This document shows positions 23,840-33,411 of a DNA stretch of 64,000 nt, in pieces. Origin of the DNA: Punica granatum (taxonomy: Eukaryota; Streptophyta; Magnoliopsida; Myrtales; Lythraceae); assembly GCF_007655135.1 (NCBI RefSeq), contig NC_045128.1, positions 17,810,230 to 17,874,229 of the forward strand, read 5' to 3'. A program made the position numbers and the translations under genes. The first letter of the stretch is position 1, and each line of letters begins with the position of its first letter. Under the pieces are notes generated by a model. It had not been told where the DNA came from and did no database searches. It saw only the letters and a program-made list of their open reading frames with translations.

Positions 23840-24158
23840 GATTAGCGGACGCGCTCATTTTTGCCCTCGCTCGGACCCACGCCGCTTTCAAGCGGCCACC
23901 GAGCGCAAAGGGATGCCGGCTTTACATTTATGTTCCTTTCTTTTTTCATCGTATGTTCTATTTTGTAAAACTATGGAATTTGAAGCTGATCAATGTAATG
24001 ACATTAGCATTTTGAAAGCTCATGCATCTCATACATCTTGTCATCTTACTTATTCCGCACTTATCGTTTGAGATATCGGTGTTTGTCCTTACACACTCTT
24101 GGAATCTAGGTGATCGCAACTGGCGTCGCACCGTTACCCGACTCGTCAGCGTCTCAGG
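23840..24158 (+). other. Spacer between ORF1 and gag of element B
   Basis: 319 bp, not coding by appearance; the counterpart in A is 313 bp. How ribosomes would reach gag from here is not evident from the sequence. Confidence 0.6.
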
Positions 24159-26132
24159 ATGGCAGAAGGGGATCATGTCGATATTCCCGAAGAGGTCAAC
24201 CCCTCGGTCCCGACTCTCTCTCCACCACCGCAAACGCAATCTCCACCGCCTCTCACTCCTGCAGGCGTACTCCCGGTGTACTCCGGCGCTCTTCCAACAC
24301 ATCTCCCGCCCCCGGCGTCTTCGGGGGCGCCTCCGCCACCGGCCTCACCAACTTCCACCGCCACCAATGACCAAGCCCGCATAGCGGCTCTCGAGGGCAC
24401 GGTCAATCAAATGGCCACTAACATGGCGGAGCTACTCGCCCTGCTCAGAGGACCTAACCGGGCCTCCTCGAGTTCCACACCCCCGCCGGGACCGGGGCCA
24501 ACAGTCGATCCAACCCCGTGGGCTCCACCGGTCCAAGCCCCGGAGAACGTTGAGGCTCCCGCATCGCCAACACTGTATACGTCCACGGTCCACCCCTTCA
24601 CCAGTCAACTTCCGCCTCCACCGCCGGCCCCTTCCGTAGTCCTTCTTCCACTGGCTACCTTCCTATCCTCGGAGCACATCCTATCTGCGCCTCCACCCGT
24701 TTCCATACCGGCTTCGGCTATGATCTACACTGCGCCTCCGCCGACGGTTTTCCCGGCAACCACCGCACCTGCTCCAACTCATCCTCAAGCCACGGAGCTT
24801 CCTCCCTATCCGACTCTGTAGCCTCACGCCGGCCTCTCCTACTAGGCACCGCCCCCCATAAACACCACCTTTCACGAACCGGGCACGCCGACTCATGCGG
24901 CCCAGTTCGCCTCCCCAACGCATTTCTTCCCCGAGGCTGACGCCGAACAGGAGAGAAGGCTCAAAAGGATGGGAGAAACGATACGGGCCTTAAAAGCAGG
25001 GGATGCCCGTCTCGACGCGCATCATGGCGACTGTAGCCTATTCCTGGACATGCGGCTACCCCCGAAGTTCAAAATCCCGGAATTCAAGACTTATGAGGGC
25101 GCGACAAATCCGCGCCACCACCTCCGCCATTTCCGAGGAAAGATGTTACAATATTGGGAATACGAGGAGTTTGTCATCCACTCTTTCGAAGATAGCCTGT
25201 CAAGGTCGGCCCTCGATTGGTTCATGTCACTGAAGGCCGAGGATATCCCGACGTGGCAGGATCTCTCCCGGAAGTTCATCGACCAATATCGATACTGCGC
25301 GGAGACGCCTCCTACTCTTCTAGAGCTGAGAACGAAAGAAATGGCGCGGGGCCAAAAGTTCGAGGAGTATGCCGCCAAGTGGCGTGCACAAGCCGCGAAG
25401 CACATTCCCCCGATCAGCGAGGCGCAACAGATCCAATTGTTCCACTCCACGCTGAGAGGAGTATACTATTCGCACTTAATTGCACACACTTCGTCGTTCT
25501 CCGACCTCATCGAGGCCGAAAAGAAATTGGATTTGGGCATCAAGCTCGGAAGAATGGAGGACCCCACCAGCAAAGGAGAGGAGTCGTCGAAGAAGGTCCC
25601 CGCGACATCATCGTCCTCAAGCGGGAGAAGGGGAAAGGAAATTTCGGTGAATACCGTCAACACCGCGCAGCAGGCCCCTCAGCAATATTCGATGAACTAC
25701 ACGGCGGCACCTCCCGTAGCTCCTTCATACGCCCCGCAGGCACCTCAATATCGGCCTCAAGCCCCTACCCAATCAATCTACTATTCCGCACTGCCGCCTC
25801 CACCCCTACCTGCGGTGTCATCGCCCGTCGTCCACCATTATGCCCTTGCTCCATCCCAAGCCCCTCAATATCAACCTCCGACTCCTAGGACTACTCAACC
25901 GGCACAACGGGCCCCGCCCCCGCAAGGTCAACAGACCAGTGCAGCGCAACCACGACCCCGCAAACAGTACCCGGCCCTGCCGGTCCCATTTTCCCACATC
26001 TACCGGCAAATTCATGACAAGGTTGGGACAACGACGCCTAGCCCAAGCTTTGATCCCACCATCCAAGATCAGAGCAAGTGATGCGAGTACCACCAAGGGG
26101 CACCAGGACACACCATAGACAACTGCTAGAAG
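24159..26132 (+). pseudogene. Element B gag, four in-frame stops
   Basis: ATG 24159 (MAEGDHVDIPEEVN) opens a Pro-rich N-terminal part of 220 codons, then stops at 24819 (TAG) and 24843 (TAG), with the same frame open onward. The Retrotrans_gag core follows (MRLPPKFKIPEFKTYEG, HHLRHFRGKMLQYWEYEEF, DWFMSLKAEDIPTW, FEEYAAKWRAQAAKHIPPI), then a Gln/Pro-rich tail and a zinc-knuckle-like CX2HX5HX4C (Cys 26082 to Cys 26124). Further stops are TGA 26079 and TAG 26127. The frame is the same as that of the protease, so gag and pro were one ORF. A shares only the 24843 stop; at 24819 A has Gln and at 26127 A has Trp. Gag would make the particle shell. Confidence 0.88.
24843..24845 (+). other. In-frame TAG in gag shared with element A
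   Basis: TAC TAG GCA, identical in A (10995-10997), inside coding sequence conserved on both sides. The base after the stop is G. Candidate readthrough site or inherited lesion. Confidence 0.7.
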
Positions 26133-27823
26133 TTGAGGGAGAAGATCCAAGAGATGATAGATGCAAAGGAGCTCGTGTTCAACGCCGTGAGGTCTCCGAA
26201 CGTACAGGCTAATCCCCTCCCCGACCATGGACCGGCTCAGGGGCCCTCTATCAACATGATCACCGTGTGCACGTCGAGCGAGGGCGGAGGCGAGCAAGGT
26301 GGGCCTTCCCCTGTTGGGATTGAATACGTACCGGCAGAAGTCGCAGTCGGGTTCGCCGGGGTAGACGCGCCCCATGCCCCGCTTGTCATAGACGTTCCCG
26401 TCCGGGAGCCATACTCGAACGATAGGGTCCCCTGGACCTATGAGGGAAGTGTCGGGAACCTGGAGCAACAATTCGGTGTCATGGGCATAACCCGCTCAGG
26501 GCGGCTATATGAGAACCCGGCGACCACCGACAAAGGGAAGGCGCCCGTTACCGAAGAGGAGACGAGGCCTAAGACCCTGCCTACTCCGTCCAAGAAGGTG
26601 ACAGAAGAGGAGGCCGAAGCCTTCATGAAAGTCATCAAAGCGAGCGAGTACAAGGTAGTGGAGCAGATGGCCAAATCTCCGGCCCATATCTCATTGCTCG
26701 CCCTCCTGCTCAACTCAGAACCTCACAGGGAGGCCCTCATACGGGTCCTGACGGCTGCCCAAGTTCCCAAAGGGACGCCCCCGAACCGGATAGAGGAAAC
26801 CATCAACTCCATTTTCTCCAATACCATCTCGTTTTCGGACGATGAGCTCCCCTTCGAAGGATGCGCGCATTTCCGGGCACTGCACATCGTTTGCAAGTGC
26901 AACAACCATATTGTTGGCCAAGTCATGATCGACAACGGCTCCGCGCTCAATGTGTGCCCGGTGACCACTTTGAAGCAGATGAATGTGGATCTCAACCGCA
27001 TCCGTCCTAGCAAAACAGCGGTCCGGGCCTTCGATGGTTCGAGGAGAGAGGTGAACGGTGAAATCGACCTCCTCATAGATATCGGCCCATGCTCCTTCAG
27101 CGTCACATTCCAAGTGTTAGATATCCCAAATGCCTTCAGCCTACTACTTGGAAGGCCTTGGATCCACTCGGTCGGCGCCATTCCGTCCTCCGTACATCAG
27201 AAGGTGAAATTCATCGTCGAGGAGAAGATCATCACGGTCAAAGGGGAGGAGGATTACGCCATCTACAAGGAGACGGCGGTTCCTTACATCAGCGTCGGAG
27301 ACGACGAAAATTTTCCCTTCCACTCCTTCGAGACCATCTCCGTTATTCGAGATTACGGAGAGGTCGGGCCGTCCCGCGCCGACCGCATGATAGGGAAGGT
27401 CCTTCTGCGCCACAACTACATTCCCGGGACCGGCCTTGGGGCGCGTGGACAAGGAATCAACCGCCCCATTGAAGTTGAGGAATACAAGCACAGGAGGGGA
27501 CTCGGCTTTCGCCCCACCTGCCATGAAATCGTTGAGGCCCGCTGGGGCAACCATCTCCACCGCCTCGCCACGTACTACGGTAGGCTCAACAGGGGCATTC
27601 CAGTCCCCCCGTTATCACATTTCTTCCCAGGGCCTCCACTCATCATCGGGAGCACCTCTGACGGCCCTTCCTCGGACTTCGACGACACGACCAACGCTTT
27701 GCCAACCGTGTATGCCGTCACCGAGGAGATTCCTTCAGGGGTTCACATCCGCCCGGCGCAGGAAGACGAGGGGCTTAACAACTGGACCTCAGTCCTGCGC
27801 TATTCGGCTGTGATCGCCGATGT
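26133..27823 (+). pseudogene. Element B protease exon with G-patch-like tail
   Basis: Open for 563 codons in the gag frame, ending at the intron donor. Order: linker (NAVRSPNVQANPLPDHGP), WTYEGSVGNLEQQF segment, acidic helix-rich region (EEEAEAFMKVIKASEYKVVEQM), retropepsin-like domain with MIDNGSALN (catalytic Asp 26931-26933; DNGS rather than DTGA) and LLGRPWIH, then IPGTGLGARGQGINRP resembling a G-patch. It would cleave the Gag-Pol precursor. Without splicing the frame ends at TAA 27825-27827, one codon past the donor; with splicing it runs on into reverse transcriptase. This part itself is undamaged, but it can only be reached through a gag frame with four stops, hence the pseudogene call. 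Confidence 0.88.
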
Positions 27824-28039
27824 GTAAGATTTATCTATGTATGAGATGTTTCCCGCGTGTCGGCGTAGCCGTAGGCCACATGACGGAAAAGGGAACTTTT
27901 GTTATGGCTTCGTGATCCGTACTATCAATGAATTCCCTATATGCATTTTTTTGAATCCTTGTCTATTCCACTCTCTCTTCCTTACTCTTCTGTTCATATC
28001 ATTCTAAATTTCTCTAAGACGATTCTTTCAATTCTCCAG
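27824..28039 (+). other. Putative spliceosomal intron between protease and reverse transcriptase, element B
   Basis: Donor GT|GTAAGATT at 27823/27824; acceptor preceded by a pyrimidine tract, TTCAATTCTCCAG|GC, at 28039/28040. It is 216 bp with phase 2, and the exon frames join without a shift. The intron holds the TAA that otherwise ends the protease ORF. A has the same sites. Ogre elements are known to splice an intron between protease and reverse transcriptase. Confidence 0.8.
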
Positions 28040-29754
28040 GCTCCACTCGAATCCGAATCTTCGACGCGTTGATTCGAACCCATCCGAAGAATGTCTCGGA
28101 GAGCCCGGACCCATATACTTCGGGGAAGGGCTCGACGAAGACAGTCTAGTGCCTGAGATAGAAGAGAGTTTGCGCCGCCTCGAGGACCGCCAACTCACCT
28201 CGCTCGAGCCAACAGAAGAGATCAACGTGGGTACTCAAGAGGAGCCCCACATCCTAAAGATCGGTACAAGCCTCGACCCAACACAACGGGTCCGAATGAT
28301 CGATTTCCTGACCAGGTATCAAGAAGTTTTTGCCTGGTCCTACGCCGATATGCCGGGGCTAGACCCGTCAATAGTAAAGCACTTTCTCCCGCTGGACACC
28401 GAGAAGTTCCCGCCCAAACGGCAACAATTGCGACGGCAACGGGCAAGCCTCCTTCTCCGCATCAAGGAGGAGGTTGTCAAGCAGATCAACGCAGGCTTTC
28501 TCGAGGTCTGTAACTATTCCGAATGGGTGGCAAACATCGTGCCGGTGGAGAAGAAAGATGGAAGGGTTCGAGTCTGCGTCGACTATCGGGACCTCAATAA
28601 GGCCAGCCCCAAGGACAATTTTCCCTTGCCCCACATCGACATACTAGTTGATAACACGGGGCGCCACTCTCAGTTTTCTTTCATGGACGGCTTCTCCGGA
28701 TACAATCAAATTCGGATGGCCGAGGAAGACAAGATCAAGACGACGTTCACCACCATGTGGGGAACCTTTTGTTATCGCGTCATGCCTTTCGGCCTTAAGA
28801 ACGCTAGGGCAACGTATCAGAGGGCTATGGTCACGTTGTTCCACGACATGATGCACAAGGAAGTCGAGGTCTACGTCGACGACATGATTGCCAAGTCCAA
28901 AGAATGAGAAGACCACCTCGTTAATCTGAAGCGTCTCTTCGACCGCTTAAAAGAGTACAAGCTTCGGCTTAATCCGGCAAAATGCACGTTCGGCGCTCGA
29001 TCAGGAAAACTACTAGGATTCATGGTCAGCGAGCGCGGCATCGAGGTAGATCCCGATAAAGTCAAGGCGATTAAGGAGCTTCCTCCACCGTCCTCGGTCC
29101 GCGAAGTACGAGGCTTCCTAGGGCGATTGAATTACATCGCACGATTCATTGCAAACCTGACAGACAAATGCCAACCACTCTTTCGCTTGCTCCTCAAGAA
29201 CGCGGCGATCGAATGGGACGAAGAATGTCAAAAGGCCTTTGACATCATCAAGGCGTATTTGGTCCAACCACCGGTATTGGTCCCGCCTACACCGGGCCGT
29301 CCCCTCGTACTTTACCTAACGGTGCGCCGCCAATCATTAGGATGCATGCTGGGACAGGAGGAGGAGTCCACACACACGGAGCGCGCGATCTACTATTTGA
29401 GCAAGAAGTTCACCGATGGAAAGTCCAATTATCCGGAAATCGAGAAGATGTGCTGCGCATTGGTGTGGGTCATGCAAAGGCTCCGACAATACACGCTTTA
29501 TCACACGGTCCGCTTGCTGTCAAAGGCGGACCCTTTGAAATATTTACTCGACAGTCCCTCCTCCACGCGGAACCTCGCCAAATGGCGCTGTCAGTTGACG
29601 AAATATGACATCGAGTACGTGTCCCGTACTTCGGTCAAGGGGCAAGTGATCGCGGATCATTTGGCGGAATTCCCAATTGAAGACCACACACCGATTAATC
29701 CCGACTTCCCGGATGAAGGGATTCTCCAAGTAGACGACGAAGGAGAGAAATCAG
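28040..29754 (+). pseudogene. Element B reverse transcriptase and degenerate Gypsy RNase H
   Basis: The exon frame starts at 28040. Reverse transcriptase motifs: VEKKDGRVRVCVDYRDLN, FSFMDGFSGYNQI (Asp 28686-28688), YRVMPFGLKNA, YVDD (28872-28883), LLGFMVSE, EVRGFLGRLNYIARF. A TGA at 28905-28907 sits eight codons after YVDD, where A has Gly, so the polymerase would be cut within the palm. The following Gypsy RNase H region keeps the fold motifs (YLSKKF, NYPEIEKM, LLDSPSS) but has Thr/Val where the first catalytic Asp is expected (LYLTVRRQSLGCML) and SKADPL where TDH is usual. It probably serves only as a connection domain. Known Tat elements show the same decay. Confidence 0.9.
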
Positions 29755-30180
29755 GGTGGAAGATGTACTTTGACGGCGCCGTCAATTCCATGGGATCAGG
29801 TATCGGCGCAGTACTGATATCCCTGGACGGACACTATTACCCGGTAGCGGCAAAGATCGACTTCCCGTGCACCAATAATGTGGCCGAGTACGAGGCATGT
29901 ATTCTTGGCCTACAAGCGGCGATTGATTTCCAGGTAAAAGAGCTCGAAGTATTCGGCGATTCTATGCTCACTATCTTCCAAACACTGGGGCAATGGAAGA
30001 CAAAGGACGCAAAACTAGTGCCATATCACGAGTACCTCGAGAAGTTAACCGAGAATTTCGAGGACATCTCGTTCACCTATACCCCGCGCATGACAAATCA
30101 ATTCGCGGACGCGCTCGCAACGCTCGCCTCCATGGTGAGCATCACAAAGGAAAACCTTATCGAGCCCCTTGAGATTGAGA
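29755..30180 (+). pseudogene. Element B second (archaeal/plant-type) RNase H domain
   Basis: GWKMYFDGAVNSMGSGIGAVL carries the first catalytic Asp (codon near 29770). NNVAEYEACILGL gives the Glu, VFGDSMLTIFQTLGQW the second Asp, and NQFADALATLASM the last Asp. These are the four acidic residues of an active RNase H of the aRH type that Tat elements acquired. It would remove RNA from RNA:DNA hybrids in place of the degenerate domain upstream. This part is itself open, but it sits in a pol frame with stops on both sides (28905 and 30990). Confidence 0.88.
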
Positions 30181-31480
30181 TAGCCGAAGGACCGGCACAC
30201 TGCAACTCAATTGAGGCATCCGCGGCAAAGCCGTGGTACGAAGACATCAAGAACCTTCTACGAACCGGCCAATACCCCCCATTCGCCGACCGCCGCGATC
30301 AGAAGACTCTCAGACGCCTCGCGATACATTACTTTTTGAGCGGCGAGATACTCTACCGCCGCTCCTTCGACTCCACACTCCTCCGGTGCATCGATGAACA
30401 TGAATCGCGACGTCTCATGGAGGAGGTGCACGGGGGAAACTGTGGAGCCCATATGAACGGTCTCATGCTCGCTAAGAAGATCATGCGCCTGGGCTATTAT
30501 TGGTCCACCATGGAGACTGATTGTGTAAAGCATGTCAGACATTGCCACCGATGTCAGGTTTACGCCGATCAAATCAAAGCGCTACCCAACGAATTGCGCC
30601 CCATGACGGCACCATGGCCTTTTTCGATGTGGGGGATGGATGTGATTGGCCCAATCAACCCCAAAGCGTCTAACGGACACATGTTCATTTTGGTGGCGAT
30701 CGATTACTTCACCAAATGGATCGAAGCTGTCACTCTTGCGTCAATCACCGCAAAAGCCGTGGCCCGTTTTCTTAGACGCGACGTCATCGCCCGGTACGGG
30801 GTCCCTGCGACAATCATCACAGACAACGCTAAGAACCTGAACAACAAGGTCATCGATGAGCTCTGTGCACAATTCAAAATCCGACACCGCAACTCCACCC
30901 CGTACTGTCCCCAAATGAACGGTGCGGTGGAAGCGGCGAATAAGAACATCAAAAAGATCATTGAAAAAATGACGTTGAACTACAAGGATTGACACGAGAT
31001 GCTCCCCTATGCACTATTGGCGTACCGTACATCCATACGGACCTCGACCGGGGCAACCCCGTACTTGCTAGTCTATGGCATGGAGGCCGTCCTCCCAATT
31101 GAAGTGGAGATCCCTTCCATAAGGATTCTCGCCGAGGCCGAACTTGAAGAGGCAGAATGGGCGAAGCAGCGATACGAACAGTTAAATTTCATTGACGAGA
31201 AGAGGCTGAAAGCGCTGTGCCACGGACAGTGCTATCAACAAAGAATGGCTCGAGCCTTCAACGCAAGAGTCCGCCATCGCGATTTCAACCCCGGCGACCT
31301 CGTTTGAGGAAAGTCTTACACGTCACGCCGGACTCTCGGGGAAAGTTCTCGTACAAATACGACGGCCCCTTCGTCGTCAAAGAGATTTTCTCCGGAGGAG
31401 CAGTCGTCTTGAGCGACATGGACGGCACTGAAAACGCCCTTCCCGTCAACGCTGACGCCATTAAGAAGTATTATCCGTGA
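30181..31480 (+). pseudogene. Element B integrase, one stop and one frameshift
   Basis: The zinc-binding HHCC region is visible (EVHGGNCGAHMNG, then CVKHVRHCHRCQ), followed by the DDE core: GMDVIGP (Asp 30639-30641), ITDNAKN (Asp 30822-30824) and NGAVEAANK (Glu 30930-30932), exactly 35 residues between the last two. TGA at 30990-30992 replaces a Trp codon. A single-base loss near 31303 shifts the end of the protein (KVLHVTPDSRGKFSYKYDGPFVV, a GPY/F-like module) into another frame, which ends at TGA 31478-31480. It would join element cDNA to the host chromosome. The catalytic residues are all kept, so the copy was competent until recently. Confidence 0.9.
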
Positions 31481-32460
31481 GCATTCGCATATTCTTTATT
31501 CTCCGGACTCCGTGCCCCTTTCATTGTAAGACATTTCCATTTCCGTGGACGAGCTTCAATTCCCACAATCTGCCCAATCTTCGAGGCGGCCTAGGCAAAA
31601 GCGAGGGAATGAGTGGCGCGACTTAAAATCCCGCAAAGGGGGGTCGTGGCAAAAGGAGAGCACAAGTCACTTCCTCGCTAGGTCGAAAACCTCTTTGAGG
31701 CGGCCTAGGCAAAAGTTAGAGGACCCGATGGGTGCGGTCCCACCCAAACATGGGGGATCGTAGCAAAAGGTGAGCATTCATATGGGAGAAATTAAATGAA
31801 ATACCCCGCTAGGCCGTCACGCATCCCGCGGCCTAGGCAAAAGTTAGGGGACAATGTCGGCTCAACCACGAAAGAAAAGCGACACTTTCCCTGTGAAGCT
31901 ACACCGAGTAGTGGTTCGGTGCTCACTGACGCAAGCAAACTCTCTTCGACTCTCCAGGCTCGAGACCCGCTTCGAAATGGGGTCGAACCAGCGTATCCTT
32001 GACTTGGAGGATCCCATAAGATCCCTCCTTTTACCTTTACACACATATTCCACGGGCTACCCGTTTCAAAAAAAAAAGAGCCATTCTTCGATAGGGACAC
32101 GACCACCCTACAACGGTCACCGATGCCAAATCCCCGACACATCTTTGCATAGATTCTTCTTATATGTACCCCGTCTTGTCGAATGAGCGCAACTGACATC
32201 CTTTCTAGGTTTCCCTGTCTCCGTGCACAGGTGTGATTGTGAATCCCAAGGGGCATCTCCTTCCTAACGAACACGCGTTTGGCTTGCGCGACAGATTGGG
32301 GATTCGAACCGAGTGGGAGGCATAACAGAGAATCCTCTTGGCCCTAACTCAAGGAAAAGACCGATAACAAGCTCGACTTGGAATGGGACAATCTGCCTCT
32401 GCCGACGTCCCCGACATACCGACTAGCATCCATCTCCACCTCTACCTTCCCTTACACTCT
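31481..32460 (+). other. 3' UTR of element B, first part
   Basis: No gene seen. 31581-31850 holds five occurrences of GGCAAAAG or GCAAAAG, most preceded by an inverted repeat (separate entry). 31860-32240 shows nothing recognisable. 32250-32460 is strongly similar to 55790-56010 of element E and includes GGATTCGAACC, the complement of a tRNA B-box, but no tRNA fold. Confidence 0.7.
31581..31850 (+). repeat. Alternating hairpins followed by GGCAAAAG in B's 3' UTR
   Basis: Type 1: CTAGGTCG...CGGCCTAG (31678-31708, one G.U) and CTAGGCCG...CGGCCTAG (31809-31836, perfect), each followed by GCAAAAGTTAG. Type 2: CGCGAC...GTCGTG (31617-31648, one G.U) and TGCGGTC...GATCGTA (about 31733-31762, two G.U), followed by GCAAAAGG. 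The types alternate about every 55-70 bp. Element E carries both types with compensating base changes. Confidence 0.75.
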
Positions 32461-33238
32461 GTCCACTTTATTGCTTTCAGGACTTCGAGTCCCCGAACTT
32501 TGCGTCCAGTTACTGCTTTCCGGACTCCGCATCCACTTTATTGCTTTCAGGACTTCGCGTCCCCGGACTTTGCGTCCGGTTACTGCTTTCCGGACTCTGC
32601 GTCCACTTTATTGCTTTCAGGACTTCGCGTCCTCGGACTTTGCGTCCGGTCACTGCTTTCCGGACTCCGTGTCCACTTTATTGCTTTCAGGACTTCGCGT
32701 CCCCTGACTTCGCGTCCGGTTACTGCTTTCCGGACTCCGCGTCCACTTTATTGCTTTCAGGACTTCGCGTCCCCGGACTTTGCATCCGGTTACTGCTTTC
32801 CGGACTCCGCGTCCCCTTTATTGCTTTTAGGACTTCGCGTCCCCGGACTTTGCGTCCGGTTACTGCTTTTCGGACTCCGCGTCCACTTTATTGCTTTTAG
32901 GACTTCGCGTCCCCGGACTTCGCGTCCGGTTACTGCTTTCCGGACTCCGCGTCCACTTTATTGCTTTTAGGACTTCGCGTCCCCGGACTTCGCGTCCGGT
33001 TACTGCTTTCCGGACTCCGCGTCCACTTTATTGCTTGCAGGACTTCGCGTCCCCGGACTTTGCGTCCGGTTATTGCTTTCAGGACTTCGCGTCCGGTTTA
33101 CTGCTTTCTGGACTTCGCGTCCACTTTACTGCCTTCCGGACTTCGCGTCCACATTTACTGCTTTCTGGACTTCGCGTCCACATTTACTGCTTTCCGAACT
33201 CCTCGTCCATTTTACTGCTTTCTGCGGGCTTCAGCCCT
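32461..33238 (+). repeat. 70-bp tandem array in B's 3' UTR
   Basis: TTGCTTTCAG or a close variant occurs at 32471, 32541, 32611, 32681, 32751, 32821, 32891, 32961 and 33031, an exact 70-bp period, followed by shorter irregular units to about 33238. Each unit holds GGAC-N5-GTCC palindromes (GGACTTCGCGTCC, GGACTTTGCGTCC, GGACTCCGCGTCC) in which the stem is kept and the loop varies. Tandem arrays in the 3' UTR are a known habit of Ogre/Tat elements and can seed satellites. The long ORFs across it in all three frames result from the period not being a multiple of three and are not genes. Confidence 0.92.
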
Positions 33239-33397
33239 TCACCTACCACTTCACATTCCCCAAATCCCGCTCACGCCACTATCTCATGACAGGGGGAGGG
33301 GCGAGCTACCACAAAGAACGACGATAGAAGCGGCCGACGGGACCAAAAAGGTGCCTCTCATGGTCTTCGGCTACATCCTCTAACCGAGCATGCAACC

Positions 33398-33411
33398 AAA
33401 GAGGGGCAAGC
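33398..33411 (+). other. Polypurine tract of element B
   Basis: AAAGAGGGGCAAGC abuts the 3' LTR, and the same text precedes E's 3' LTR (56947-56960). It would prime plus-strand synthesis. 33239-33397 upstream holds nothing recognisable. Confidence 0.8.

Noticed and set aside
32290..32320. Possible tRNA gene (GGATTCGAACC, complement of a B-box; also in E at 55849)
   Set aside because: No acceptor, D or anticodon arm can be folded around it. It is a conserved 3' UTR segment shared by B and E.
32461..33238. CRISPR-like array of short palindromes
   Set aside because: Units are continuous tandem repeats without unique spacers, and the context is a plant retrotransposon 3' UTR.
32383..33383. Overlapping ORFs of 98-195 codons in all plus frames
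   Set aside because: They follow from the 70-bp array whose unit lacks stops and whose length is not a multiple of three. The peptides are repeats such as LLSGLRVHFIAFRTSRP.
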